From NCBI GenBank assembly GCA_950295325.1, contig OX485804.1, forward strand, positions 57,476,001-57,536,000: a DNA stretch of 60,000 nt, given 5' to 3'. The position numbers and the translations under genes were made by a program. The stretch is from Polytrichum commune (Eukaryota > Streptophyta > Polytrichopsida > Polytrichales > Polytrichaceae). Under the pieces are notes generated by a model, which ran no database searches, was not told the origin of the DNA, and saw nothing but the letters and a program-made list of their open reading frames with translations. The first letter of the stretch is position 1; each line of letters begins with the position of its first letter. Positions 42,804-54,488 of this stretch are shown here, piece by piece.

Positions 42804-43289
42804 TTAATTTCCTTGAATGCGTTTGAAGTGTTGAATTTGGTTGCTAAACGCCTCATGCCGTGAATATAAAAATATGCTATGATGAGGAAAACCCCAATCA
42901 CAAGGAGTACCGCTACTAACTCAAGATGCACGGCCATTTTATAGAAAGATTAAAGAAGGAAAACAAGATTGAATGAAGAAATTGAGAAAGAAAGAGCTCG
43001 TGCAAGAAAGAAAGAAAGAAAGATGAGATGAAGTGGGTGGAGTGAGAGCAAGTATAACATTACTAAGCAACTACATGATGGCCCCTTTTCAAAGACAGAG
43101 GTTGCGATTAAAAATACTATGGTATTTCACCATTATTTATCAAAAAAAATCATAGTACATAGCCTGAGTGCTTCCCATAACATGGGGTCCTGGAATCAAG
43201 GAGAATTATGTTCGTGTGATGTTTGGTCCCACGGAACATAGCCAAGGAGTTGTGTAATTTTCTAAGAACTTAGAAGATGAAGCGAAGGT
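42804..43289. other. No gene; (GAAA)n run
   Basis: It contains a short GAAA repeat at about 43001-43022. Nothing else was recognised. Confidence 0.45.
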
Positions 43290-43420
43290 CAAGAGGGCCT
43301 CTCGGGGGGGCCACTGGTGAAAAACGTAGGAACTACGTGCGATAAAATATAGGGTCTTGTATAAAAATTTGGCGTAAAATTTGTAAAATTATTAGATGTA
43401 GTATACAGTGCTCTGGAATT
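43290..43420 (+). repeat. Dispersed repeat Z, copy 1
   Basis: GGGCCTCTCGGGGGGGCCAC, then AACTACGTG and AAATATAGGGTC, resembles 51398-51470. It is short and noncoding. Confidence 0.45.
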
Positions 43421-43625
43421 GTGAAACATGATTATATGTAATATAGCATTTGACAAAACATGATTAAATTACCTAAGTGGTACATATAAAATAGCATGGA
43501 GAAAAAGCGATAGTTTTAAAAATTAAATACTTTGCCACCAAAATATAAAACCGGCCCCACTTTAGACCTTTCGGAAATTGCATAAATGAAAAAAAGAATG
43601 CCGGCTAATTGCCTAAATACATTAG

Positions 43626-44094
43626 GAAATGGGGGCTATCAACCGATAAATTTTGCACTCTCTAGGCCCACTCTCGGTAAAAATTGAAAAATCTACCTAA
43701 GACCTCAAGGTTTCTAGCTGTGTTATCCAACACAACTTTTATTCGTTGGCTCGTGTTGCTTAATGACATGTAATTGCAATCTTTTGTTGTTATTGTTTAG
43801 TGTTTTTCTTTGCCCGGACTTCAGTGTGACCCTGAACCCTAAACCCTAGTAAATGTTTGTTTCTCTTACTCTGTACATGTGCTTCTAACGAGAATTCTAC
43901 TGTATCATACACTTTAAGGAATGGGGGCAATCAGGGGAAAAAAATTACATATAAGTAATATAGGGTACCATAAAATCAACCATCCAAGAATTTATAATTA
44001 CCAATAGGGTGCAAATAATCACAACAATTTACCATTATTTCAAAAATTAGCATCCCTTATAATCCTTTCTCATAGGTAAATAGCCCCCATTTTA
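43626..44094. mobile_element. Possible MITE with AAATGGGGGCTAT ends
   Basis: AAATGGGGGCTAT at 43627-43639 is inverted at about 44081-44093 (ATAGCCCCCATTT). A related phrase, GAATGGGGGCAATC, lies between them near 43919. The target duplication is unclear. A telomere-like CCCTAAACCCTA occurs at 43837-43848. Confidence 0.4.
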
Positions 44095-44316
44095 ATAGGT
44101 CATTATCACAGGTGTATGCAAAATATACAAGGGAGTGCCCCCCCCGAGGAGGGCCTATGAGATAGGTTTGAAGAAAATCAACAAAAGACTAGAAAGTTGG
44201 AGCAAAAAACCAAAATATGAAGTGAAGATACTCCACTATTACCTTAGCTTCTTCTCCCTTGTACAATGCAAGAGGGTAGCATGTTGCAACTCCATCAACA
44301 AACTTTGTTGCAAAGG

Positions 44317-44693
44317 TCTATGCTAAATTACTGTCACCAATTCTATTTGTCTTGGTCAACACTAATTGTAAACCGCCCGTTAAGTGTCACCGACACTAAA
44401 TGTAAAGTTAATATGATTTTTCCATTCTTTGTAAAAAGAAATTGGGCATTTATATATATACAATGTTGCAAATGCTATCACTTACGGAGTGGTTTTTCAT
44501 CCAAATCTCAATTGTCCATGACAGTACTTCATCACAGAAATGTTAGAATGTAGCATATACCAAACTAATAGTGGATCAACTAAAAGTAAGTTGGGATGCC
44601 AATACTTGTAAACTTATTCATAAAATGTGTCATTCCAAAAGATACTGCAGTGACATAAAATACCACATGACATTAAATAGAATATTCAGTGGA
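44317..44693. mobile_element. CACTA-like MITE, family C2, copy 2
   Basis: The interior matches 4600-4982, including CTGTCACCAATTCTATTTGT, GTCAACACTAATTGTAAACC and ACATTAAATA near the right end. The terminal repeats are decayed (CTATGCTAAATTACTG / reverse-complemented TCCACTGAATATTCTATTTA). Confidence 0.6.
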
Positions 44694-45322
44694 CTATTGT
44701 CAATTTAACTACTAACAATCATTTGGGAGCATGTTCATTTTCTTAGAGGAAACTTTATAAGAGCTTTATAGTGGCAAATTTCCTAAATCAGATTCCCTTC
44801 AATTTTGTGAGCTTTTGTTTTTCTTGTGGATAATATCAAGTGTACTAGGCTTATTTTTTTAGTTGTTAACTTTTCATGTGTATACTCTAGATTTCTTATC
44901 ACTCTTTGAGCCTAATAGGACTATAACCATTTTGTTGGAGGAATGAAAACTATGATGGTCATTTCTCGTATACATTCAAAGTCAATTACTAGACATTTCA
45001 AAAGTCTAATGCACGACATTTATTAAGAGGTCTCATCGCACCATACGTTGAGCTGCACTCTTTATCTCAACCTATATCTTTTATTAGGAATTATAGAAAG
45101 TCTATGAATTTGTTAATAGGAGTGCTATGATGGAATCAACATGACATTCATACGTTCCTTCAACATGCCAACACTAGCAGTTGGGGTTGTGTCTCTCCCT
45201 CCCTTTAACAATGCACTTAGTTTTTGAAGTATGCCAACAACATACCACCTTGATCCAATTCATCAAAAGCCCAAAAGTCTACAAATTGTTTTCAACTGAA
45301 AAATGAATGCAAATAGTTATCT
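44694..45322. other. No feature seen
   Basis: AT-rich sequence. It may include unrecognised upstream remains of the LINE that follows. Confidence 0.35.
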
Positions 45323-45977
45323 AAAATTATGGACCTTTGGTTGGTCATCCATAAGGCTGTGGCGGTGAATGAATGGCGTGGGAAAACTTTGGCGGATATT
45401 GACAAAAGTTGCCCTCACTATGGCTCACAGTAGGTGGAATCCGTGGAACATAGGTTCTTCAGCTGTCCATTCGCTCAACAAGGGTGACGGCATGCTGCTA
45501 ACATCATGTGGCAACTCTTTGATCGACCTTTGTGCAAGGCATTGAAACGATTCAGTTGCATTTGGTTTTTCTTGAGGAGTGGTCTTCCATGGATTATTTG
45601 GTGGCAACGGGATAATCTGGTTTTTAATGTTGTGTGATGGCCCATTGAGAAAACATGTCAAGTCGTTCGGGATGCCTTGTAGGATTATGGTAGGATTGAG
45701 TGGCAACAAACTCTCTTGGACTTGAAAAAAACCCTGGATGTTGCCTATCAAGATGTCCTTAATGACTTCAACTCGATTTGGGGGGGGGGGGAGGAGGGGT
45801 TCAAAGGTCTTATAGAGACCCGGAACAACTTAGTGGTCATGTGGAAGGTTAGACCTCAGATGGGCATTATTTCTTGATTTCCCCTTGGGTTGCGTTGGTT
45901 CTCCCGAGGTGGTTGTGTTTGATTCCTTTTCTTGCAATTGAATTTTCAATAGGTGCCAAGAAAAAAAACAAACAAAT
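45323..45977 (+). pseudogene. 3' end of a dead non-LTR retrotransposon (LINE), zf-RVT region
   Basis: In the frame starting at 45323 the translation gives KIMDLWLVIHKAVAVNEW, then CPHYG, VEHRFFSCP, IWFFLRSGLPWIIWWQR and DYGRIEWQQTL. This pattern fits the zinc-binding region (zf-RVT) that follows reverse transcriptase in plant LINEs: CPxC...EHxFFxCP, with the second Cys replaced by Tyr here. Four in-frame stops are at 45431 (TAG), 45485 (TGA), 45635 (TGA) and 45680 (TAG), followed by a G12 run at 45780. A KVRPQMGIIS segment then precedes the end of the reading frame, and an A-rich tail (AAGAAAAAAAACAAACAAA) ends near 45977, as expected for a LINE 3' end. The catalytic reverse transcriptase is absent, so this is a 5'-truncated, inactive copy. 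Confidence 0.8.
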
Positions 45978-46394
45978 CATGGACCTTATGTTCTTGTTGT
46001 TCTCTAGTAGGTCTTATTAACACCAATTATGACCAACTTCATTGCTTCGGCCAACAATGAAACCCCTATGTAAATTGACGTCCTTCAATAATAAGGGACA
46101 TCAAATTTTGATCGGACATACCCCAACACCCATCATGCATAAACAGCCTCTAGTAAATCCTTACTAACCTGCGATTCAAATATGAAACAAGAGAGTTGTT
46201 TTCGAACCAAATTTGCAATAAATATTCCCCGATTCCAAATCCACATATCAACCATTTCATAGATATATTAGAATCATTCACATGTAATTTTAGTTTGCTC
46301 ATTGATAAGCAAAACTCAATACTTGAAGTGTTTAAGTATTCATGGTATTTATAACACTAACAACCACTCTACAAGGGCATACTCTCATCTAGAT
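45978..46394. other. No feature seen
   Basis: AT-rich sequence after the LINE tail. Nothing was recognised. Confidence 0.4.
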
Positions 46395-46560
46395 AAAAAA
46401 AAAAGTCTTTGATTTGACAATGAACGAGATGTTTCATATGAGATCCAAACATTTTGAAGAAAGTGGGTACGGGCATAATTTGGATTTGCTAATCATCTCG
46501 CACCAATTGCGAGTTTCAGACTCTACAAGAAGTGGGTGCAGAGGAAAATATATGTTTAAG
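46395..46560 (+). repeat. Dispersed repeat Q, copy 3
   Basis: TTGACAATGAACGAGATGTT and CATCTCGCACCAATTGCGAG match the copies at 3035 and 26695. It is noncoding. Confidence 0.5.
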
Positions 46561-46907
46561 ACCCACTTACCTTACGTAGAAGAAGGTAGGTTGGTGTTAA
46601 ATGATTACTTTTTCTTCTTTTGACTAGCCCACTTCCCCTAGGATATGAAACATACGATTAGTACAAGATTAGCACGTGAATATCATATTCAGTATCAAAG
46701 GGAAAATTCTCTGCTCATTAATTGGTCATATAGGTCCCTACCATTGTGTTGACTATGGAGCCTAGAATATTTATCATATTTTGAGCACATTGTCATGTTG
46801 CGATTCTTCTAGAACCCTTGTGATGAAGTGCCACGACATAAGCTATACATGAACCTTATGTGGTCAGTCCCTTCATTGAACACCTACATTTGAGAAGCAA
46901 ATTGCAA

Positions 46908-46985
46908 GGTTGTAGTTAGGAACGGACACCAAAAAAACATGTTTTTATAATGAAATTGGGTAATATGCTAAGAACATATTAGTTC
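46908..46985 (+). repeat. Dispersed repeat S, copy 7
   Basis: GTTGTAGTTAGGAACGGACA, then CCAAAAAAACATGTTTTTAT. A weak copy. Confidence 0.4.
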
Positions 46986-48754
46986 TTCTAGGTTTGATTG
47001 TGAACATAATTAATAGGACATGCAACCGTAAAAAAAATTAATTAATTTTAAAACGGAATAGAAACTTCACTTTGACCTCCTATACCTTGTGCATTTGTAC
47101 TTCGATTCTGGATCATCATCCATTGTGCATTTGTTCTAGAATCGGACATCATGCATAAGTTGCTAAATAGATGAGACACTTCCCAATTCGATCCAACAGT
47201 CAAAATAGTATGCGGACTTCATGTGGTGGGGCAAATTGGCATGAAAGTCCGTGGGGCTTTCCTTGGTTTGTCCCACCAAGGACTTTAAGCATCCAAGTGA
47301 GTGCAAGATTTGAGATTCTATACAAAGTGTGGGGCTCAATAAGTTTATTGCGATGGCTTTGCACTTATCATTCACTCCCTCTCCAAAAAGCTAGTTCAGG
47401 CTTCCTTCCTTTCCTTCACAAAGAAGCCATGTTTCTTTTTCCCTTGGTGCTTTTCATGACCTAAGGTAGTCTAATAAGTGCCCCACATGGACACCTTGAG
47501 CACTACGGTCCTATACCAAAGTATCCAACTGTTTGATCTAAAATAGCAACAACACTTTGACCACAATGACATTGAGGTCACATGAATCAAAGTATATATA
47601 TTTTTATATTTATAGAACATGTTGAAAATCATAAATCTCATTTGACCCTTCTTAGTCACATAGACCCCCTCAAAGTGGAGAATTTTGATTGTTAATATTT
47701 GGATCTTTCAAATTATGAGTTGTGTTTTATGTCCTTAACATGATATACACTCTAAACTTCATAATATCAACCTCCTTAATGTCACTCCTTCTCTTCTATT
47801 TCGAAACCCTAGGGAACGGATGTCCTCATTTTAAGTCTCGCTCCTTCTTGTCATGTTTCCCTCCCATATATCATGGGTTTTGACATTAAAATAAACCACC
47901 AAAGAATTCAGACCACAAGGCCACACGCATCACGCTGTCATCATTACAACGTTGACTTTGTGTTATTCTAGAATGTCACATGCTACACTAATCCTCTTTT
48001 ATCATGCATCCATGTTAACACTATAAAACTTCTTAATACCACGTGCACTTAGGTTGCTGCAAGCATGATACTGCAAAGTTTAGAGTGTAATTATGTTCAA
48101 GATGAAGTATGTACTTACTTCTTTTGGGGGAAAAAGTAGGTGTTGGAATTGGGATCATGGAGGGGAAGTGGGTTCTTCTACATGAACCAAGGGTGGGTTT
48201 ACAGTAGGATCCACGTCCGAAGAAACTCCAAACTCAAGTGAATTAATTGGTCGAGAGCAAAAAATCGAACCAAAAGAGTTTACACTAGGGTTTGGGCCGA
48301 AGGTATGAAAAACACATGTGACAATAACATGGCTACACTTAATTTCCCATCAAACCTTGGCATTCCCTTCTCGAGAAAAATACTTGTCCTAGTTGAGAAA
48401 CCAATCCAATCTTGGGTTTGGAAGTAATTAAGGTCTATTTGAAGGGGTGCTTTCGGAACACATTATGGCAAGCACCAAGATTGACATTAATTGTGGACAA
48501 TATGGAGATTGCAAGGCATGGCTTGGGATTAGCTATGGCTATCTTTTCCTTGCCTCACTGATAGTGGCCCTTGCCACCTATATCTATGTATGTGTTGTAA
48601 TATGAGATTTGAAACATTAGCAAGAGCGGTGCCAAAGCAGGTCTAACGCTCAATTATAGGGAATCGGGAACCTTTGAAGGCAAATTGTGGCCACCTACAT
48701 GACCCTATGGGACTTGTGCTTTCGACATGTGATTTTTGCTTCCATGGTAGATAT
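46986..48754. other. No gene recognised
   Basis: The largest ORF (97 codons at 47171-47464, plus) has no known domain. No inverted or tandem repeats were noticed. Confidence 0.4.
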
Positions 48755-48901
48755 CATAACATTATTCAGATCCATAACAATGTTCTGTGGGACTGACAAT
48801 ATTATGCAGAATATTCTTTGAATTTTGTCTGAATGTGGGGAATATTTTGCAAAACATTGCCAGTCCCACATAACACTGTTATGGATCTGAATAATGTTAT
48901 G
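48755..48901. mobile_element. Foldback MITE, family P, copy 1
   Basis: A 147-bp nearly palindromic element. It starts CATAACATTATTCAGATCCA and its right end is the exact reverse complement of that start. Pairing continues inward through TAACA(A/G)TGTT, GTGGGACTG and GCA(G/A)AA. The same element is at 50679-50835. Target duplication is not certain, so the superfamily is unassigned. Confidence 0.85.
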
Positions 48902-49008
48902 ATTGTTGAGGTTTTGCGTATACCATGGCTTCCAAAATCTTGGTATAGGCATTGTGCTAAAATCTTGAGAACATTGAGGTGGCTAGACCCCGCTAGGCAC
49001 CCATAGTT

Positions 49009-49422
49009 TTGGAGACAATTGTGCCTAAATGTGCATTACCCAAAGGACACTTATGCATACCATGTTGTTTTTATGGGCTTTTTGTTGCTTCCAAGCCCAA
49101 TGACAAGACCACCACCATGATTGCTAATATGGAACTCCATTGCCATTATTGTTGCTTAGAAATTTCAAAAGGTGCTAAAATTGCGTTCAAGAGCCACTTT
49201 GCAGGCTGTAGTTATGCATTGTGGAAAACTAGGGAGTACTTGTTTTCATCTGCATGCAGTGTGGTCTTATGCTTTTCAGAAGGCATGACTTGTGTATCTA
49301 AATCCACATTTTTTGAATGCCATGTATGCTTGTGTGTATGTATTTTGCAACAATGTTGTGGGATGGTCCACGATTTTATTAATGCACACAAAACCTTTAA
49401 AGAAGTGAATCTAACGGTGTAA
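49009..49422 (+). CDS. Unidentified 137-codon ORF, doubtful
   Basis: An open frame rich in Cys and His: CALPKGHLCIPCC near the N-terminus, then MELHCHYCCLEISKGAKIAF...HFAGCSYALWK around residues 42-71. The CxxC...HxxxC spacing is loosely like a BED-type zinc finger of hAT transposases (CxxC, then H and C/H ~20-25 residues later). No further transposase motifs follow, and the C-terminal half looks like random translation of AT/TG-rich DNA. I do not recognise it; a fragment of a transposase or pure chance are both possible. Confidence 0.2.
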   Translation: METIVPKCALPKGHLCIPCCFYGLFVASKPNDKTTTMIANMELHCHYCCLEISKGAKIAFKSHFAGCSYALWKTREYLFSSACSVVLCFSEGMTCVSKSTFFECHVCLCVCILQQCCGMVHDFINAHKTFKEVNLTV

Positions 49423-49804
49423 AGTTTGAATTTGGATTTCGGTGATGCATTACCACCTCCTAAGAAATTGTCTCTATGATCATGAACAATTGACACAAAA
49501 TTGGAGGTCTCGATGCTCATTAACATCGAACTCGGTATTATGCATATGTTTGCTTGGCAGTATCATTGCCTATACAAATTACATAGAGGGCACATCATGA
49601 ATTCATTGCAACCTCATAACATTAAGTAACAAGCTCGGGATGGTCTTCACAAAAGAGCATCAAATCAGCGTGCGTAGGTTTGATGCTCTAGTGGCGTTAC
49701 CTTTGAGTTGTTCAAAGCCACTACAAGATCGACCTTCATACCACTTTATTCCCTCGAGATCTGAGCTCTTTATAGATGATTTAATTTAAAGCTTCACTCT
49801 ATTG
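49423..49804. other. No feature seen
   Basis: Nothing was recognised between the doubtful ORF and the tRNA. Confidence 0.4.
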
Positions 49805-49878
49805 TGTTTAGAAGTGGATTTGAACCACTGACACAAGGATTTTCAGTCCTTTGCTCTAACCATCTGAGTTATCTAAAC
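49805..49878 (-). tRNA. trnF-GAA: tRNA-Phe (GAA), plant-mitochondrial type
   Basis: 74 nt on the minus strand. The acceptor stem GTTTAGA/TCTAAAC is perfect, the anticodon stem AAGGA/TCCTT is perfect with loop CTGAAAA (anticodon GAA), and the T stem AGTGG/CCACT is perfect with loop TTCAAAT. The D stem ACTC/GAGC has one A-C mismatch at its first pair. From memory, the sequence is much closer to plant mitochondrial trnF (GCAAAGGACTGAAAATCCTT is characteristic) than to nuclear tRNA-Phe. It lies in repeat-rich nuclear-looking sequence with no other mitochondrial gene seen nearby, so it is most likely a small mitochondrial insertion. No CCA is encoded, as expected. Whether it is expressed is unknown. 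Confidence 0.85.
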
Positions 49879-50678
49879 AAAAATGAAAAAAGAACTATGT
49901 ATAATTCTAGTTTGGTAATTATTCAAAAATTACTAAGTACAAATGCTTTCTCAAAGGATGTTTAATTTATTTGGGTAGTTACTTTGACTACTAAGAATTA
50001 AATATGTTGGTTTCTAGAACAAAACTCATGCCAAGTGGTGGAAAAGGTTTTAATCTAGGCTAAATTAGAATCTCAATAAAATAAATAGCTTTAAAGCAAT
50101 TGAAAAGCTGGTGGGGTCAAAAAGGTTGTTGTATTTTCTTGAAAAGTCTTATGAAACCCGCATTGGAAAACTTTTCGACACCTTTTCAAGCTCTACTTTT
50201 GATTGAGTTGCCCATTCATTCACCCTTGCTTTGCAAGCTTTTCCTTTCTTGTTGAGGCAAATGTATCATAGTGATAAATATTGCATATTTCTCCTCGTGA
50301 TGCATGATGATTACCGTTGACTCATGCATATGAATGTACCTCTTATCCATCCAACATAAAAACTCGATCCCCTATAAGTTTGTTGCTTATTCATCTCATA
50401 TGGCCTCGAGTAGACTCATTCAGGGTCTCTAAAACTAATTTCAAATGTCAAATTAACTAAACAGAAGTAACCTCTGGGACTACTAAAGATTTAAGGGCTT
50501 TTATGTTGGATGAATGAGATGTACACTTGTATACGATAAATTCCTCTCTCCCTACACGCCGATAGTGTATGAAAACTCAAAAAAACTTTTACGTTCAATT
50601 TCTCTGGTCTCTTTGGCATTGATTGACATCCTTGAATGGACATGTTAATTTACTACATGTTGACTTGGTGCCAACAAA
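49879..50678. other. No feature seen
   Basis: AT-rich sequence with no recognised gene or repeat. Flanking mitochondrial genes were looked for and not seen. Confidence 0.4.
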
Positions 50679-50835
50679 CATAACATTATTCAGATCCATA
50701 ATAGTGTTTTGTGCGACTGACAATATTCCACAAAATATTCTCCACATTCGAACTGAATATGGGGAATACTCTAGAATATTTTGTGGAATATTGTCAGTCC
50801 CACATAAAGTTGTTACAGATCTAAATAATGCTATG
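50679..50835. mobile_element. Foldback MITE, family P, copy 2
   Basis: A 157-bp copy of the element at 48755-48901, same orientation-independent ends (CATAACATTATTCAGATCCA on the left; the right arm has a few changes, AATGCTATG). It has a longer central stem with CCACAAAATATTCT pairing with AGAATATTTTGTGG. A further ATAACATTATTCA fragment lies at about 51101. Confidence 0.83.
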
Positions 50836-50935
50836 AACCTTCATTCCACTCAATAATGAAAGGATAAGCTTAGTATTTAACCACCGTCCGTTCAAGTGTT
50901 TAGGCATAGTTACTACTCCTACCTAGTAGATAATC

Positions 50936-51100
50936 AATGAACGGGGAGAATCGACTGCTGCTAGTTACAGATGAATCGGTTGAGTTTCAGAAATTACCAG
51001 TTGCCATTCAAAACTTCAGGAAAGTTACCCATCATTTTAGAGGAATTTAGAGATTAGACCTTAAACTAATAAAAGAAAAACCAAAGGATATCAACATGTC
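50936..51100 (+). repeat. Dispersed repeat R, copy 6
   Basis: AACGGGGAGAATCGACTGCT, then GTTACAGATGAATCGGTTGA, then an AACTTCAGGAAAGTTACC box. The repeat stops at AACATGT, where a fragment of foldback element P begins, so the 3' part is missing. Confidence 0.6.
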
Positions 51101-51640
51101 ATAACATTATTCAACTGAGTGGAGAGGTTGGGTGGGGTCGGCAATATGTCCATATTGATCCGGGAACTACAATTTGGAGATTTGTTTGTTGGTACTTTCA
51201 ACTTGAAGAACTCGTAATTTGCTGGGTGAAAATACATTGACAAATGCCCAACAAAGTGGCAACACAACTCACATTGAACTAGAATGAGCCTATAAAATTG
51301 GGCACCTAGCGACCCTTTTCTGCCTACACTTTGATTAGTTGCTAACGTTGCCGGCTCCCACCAAGTTGGAGGGGCCTTGGTTTAGGCTGGAGGAAAGTTA
51401 AGGGGCCCAGTCTCGGGGGGTCACTCCTGTATTTTAGAAAACTACGTGAGAACAAATATAGGGTCCATTTTAAAGTTGCGAGCTACAAATTATAAACATG
51501 TACTTGTAACATATGTCAAGGTTTATATTGAACTTCATAGTATAAAATAATTAGGGTGTTTACAAATTGATCATGTTAGAGAAATTTTAAACCTAACATA
51601 CCATAGGTTTCAGCATGGCGGGGAGTTTAAATAATTTATA
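51101..51640. other. No gene; dispersed repeat Z copy 2
   Basis: At about 51398-51470, GGGGCCCAGTCTCGGGGGGT and later AAATATAGGGTC resemble 43290-43420. Nothing else was recognised. Confidence 0.4.
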
Positions 51641-51724
51641 TTAGGGCCCCACACTATGGATGAGCACCATCGGATGGCATCTCATGGATGTATCTTTGTG
51701 GTTGGATGTAATCTGTCGGGGTAG

Positions 51725-52021
51725 ATGCGGGAAGGGGTCCCGACGGGTTTGAGCATTTTGTTTGGCTTTGCGAGTCCCCAGTTCAGATTTGCGGAGGTCT
51801 CCGTTTGGGTGACTAAACTTGTCCCTTCCAACTTAAGTTGTGACTGGTCTGAGACGACCCTAAACTACCGGATGATGGCAGAGAGATACCCAAATCTCAA
51901 GGAAGAGATTGGCCGTTCGATTCCCGGCTCTGAAATGTCCTCACTACTTGACGAAAAACTTGCTAGGTGATTAATTGCCGCTTGTGCTTTGGCGCTGGCT
52001 TGTTGGTCTTCTGTCTCATAA
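51725..52021 (+). pseudogene. Short ORF of unknown function with premature stop
   Basis: From ATG 51725 the frame is open for 81 codons to TGA at 51968-51970. Its composition looks genuinely protein-like: FRFAEVSVWVTKLVPSNL, then DWSETTLNYRMMAERYPNLK and SSLLDEKLAR. Past the stop the same frame continues AACALALACWSSVS to TAA at 52019-52021, so the TGA may be a mutated Trp codon. A T-run/A-run follows directly (52022-52047), like a retroposed tail. I believe similar short ORFs recur in plant genomes as repeats, but I cannot name the family or verify that. It could be a retrocopy or the end of a retroelement. Confidence 0.35.
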
Positions 52022-52047
52022 TTTTTTTTTAAAAAAACAAAAAAAAC

Positions 52048-54122
52048 TCTTAAGCTGTGAGATTTGATGCCTCAAAGTAACTTATCCGGTTTAGGTGGCA
52101 GGTGTCATTGTGTCATAACATGTCCCCTAAAGTACCTAGTAGGCTAGTGCTAAAAGGCAAATCATGGCCAAATTTACTCCCAAGTGACTACTAGTTGTCG
52201 CTAAACATAATTGTTGCATGTGGATATTATGAGAAGGTACATTTCCTTGCAATTAGGTGTTAATAGTGGTGGGCGTATGCCCGGGGGGTGAGCCTTTCAT
52301 TAAAAACCAAGAACCAAGTGCATTCACAACATATTTTAAAACCCCCTACATACAAGTTTTATGTTGGTAAAATCAAGCAACACACATACAATTTCACTGA
52401 TAAAAATTCAAGTGACATTGTGTATACGTAATATATATATATAGTCATCAATATGAGTATACAAATATACTTTTGATTAATAACGAATCCTTATCATATG
52501 TATAATGTAAAACCCTAGCATTCATTAATAAAGTCCTTAAAGATTTTTTCATCCCCAAACGTAACTCATAAGTATCTAAGTCTTTAATATATGTCATAAA
52601 AGCTAATGCAATTATTGTTTTTGAACATGCCATCAAATGATTTGTAAGAATGAAAGTCCACTTATTGTTGGTTCCTTTTTTATACGGACCTAAGCCAATC
52701 TCCATGTTTGATGCACGGTCAATTAGGTCATTTGGATCCCTATACTCCACCCAACGTTATCAAATTTTCTACGCATCCTATAAACCTCCCAACAAACCAA
52801 ACCTTAATTAAACCTAATTTTTTTGGTCTACCATTTCGTTTTTTACAATTCTAGCTTCATGTGTGTTCAAGAAACACACTTCACAATCACAAACAAGATT
52901 GAACATAATATCAAGATTTGTGGTAGTAAGGAGTTTAGGCTTCATTTAGAATATGCCCACCTTTATCCGAGTTAATCAATCTTTAGGTAACATTGGATTG
53001 ATTAACATGTGTACTTTTGAAAATCTTAGAGTCCCCTACCTCTACATAAGCCACAATAGACTTTACATTAGATTGAAAGGAGAATTCAACATTTTCATGT
53101 TCATTTCCACTAGGTGAACCCAGAGGTGTGGAGACCACCTAGACAATGGGTAAAAAGAAAACATGACACATGGATGAATCCTTGCTCTTGGTGGGTGGGC
53201 ATGATTAGGCAAAACAAAGGAAATCTATGTCCACAACATTTGTGGACGCAAACACGATTCTGAATGAAAAATAGGAAAAAAGTAATGTTATTATGGAAGT
53301 GGAGAAAGAGCACAAAAAGGTAAGGCAAGAAGAAAACACACCATGTACTGATGCAATGGCAACAATATCAAATGCATGGTGTAAAATCATTCTTGTTGTA
53401 GGCATTTGCAACCACCACCTCCAACATCATGAATGAAGATTGGGATCTCGTAATCAAGCCATTGCACATCCCTTGATCGAGGAAAATTCTACAAAAAACA
53501 ACACGATGACCATTGTGCACATTTATTAGGCACACAACAATCTACATGACATGTGTTACAGTGTCGGACATGCATAATAACACATATGACTTTGGGCACA
53601 CTAGAAATGTGTGACCCCCTTCTACGCAAATGTATCATGTCACAACAAGAAAATAAACAACTCCGTACCAAATGGTGTTTCCACATCCTCAATAAGAAAT
53701 TAAGAAGGGAGGGACGATCAAGTGGATATCCAACATATGGAAGAGAGTGTTGCAACGATGGCGCACAATCGACGTTTTATTTTGAAAATGGCATGAGATT
53801 AACCACAATGGGCAAGACCTACAAGAAACATCATGAACTTTGCACAACTCTTTGAGAACAATGGGAACCAACATCAAGGGGCGGAAAACAATGGATGAAC
53901 CCGAGAACTATGCCCATACGAGGAGCATTGCAGTCAATGATCGCAACACTTTGAGTCATGTTGGTCAAGACAATGCCCCCACCTAGAGAAGACATATGAC
54001 ATCACAATAAACCAACTTTGTATTGTTAGGAATCAAACCCAATGTTACATTATAGTATAGTTAAGATTTTTAGAGTAGAAACGAAGAAGAGAACTACAAC
54101 TATGGTCACAACATGTTTGAAA
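52048..54122. other. No gene recognised
   Basis: ORFs of up to 100 codons on both strands (52448-52750 minus, 53553-53855 plus) have no recognisable domain. A short AT run (ATATATATATAT) lies near 52430-52442. Confidence 0.4.
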
Positions 54123-54180
54123 AATGAAGACCATCAAATAATGAAGACCATCAAATAATGAAGACCATCAAATAATGAAG
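54123..54180 (+). repeat. 17-bp tandem repeat, ~3.4 copies
   Basis: AATGAAGACCATCAAAT occurs three times in perfect tandem, followed by AATGAAG. Confidence 0.95.
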
Positions 54181-54485
54181 AATGAGGTATTGACTTTGAT
54201 TTGAAGGCAACACAAGCAAATCGATAACACATGAATGGAAACAAGACTTGGGTGATGTAGCACATATGGGAACCAATTCCACAAGAATAAAAACAAGTCT
54301 CCTACAAGGTTGGAGGCCTATTGATTCCATGTGGAGCATGCAAGATTAATGAAGGGTCTCTTGTACTGAGCAAAAAGAATTGAATTGTAGATGTTGCGAA
54401 ACTACAAAATAATTACACTCATGCACACCGTAGGAACATACAAATTTACATAGACAACACGAATGCTTAACCTAGAAAAAAATAT
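54181..54485. other. No feature seen
   Basis: Nothing was recognised. Confidence 0.4.
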
Positions 54486-54488
54486 AAT

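Noticed and set aside
43836-43849. Interstitial telomere
   Set aside because: Only about two CCCTAAA-type units, too short to mean more than chance or a telo-box.
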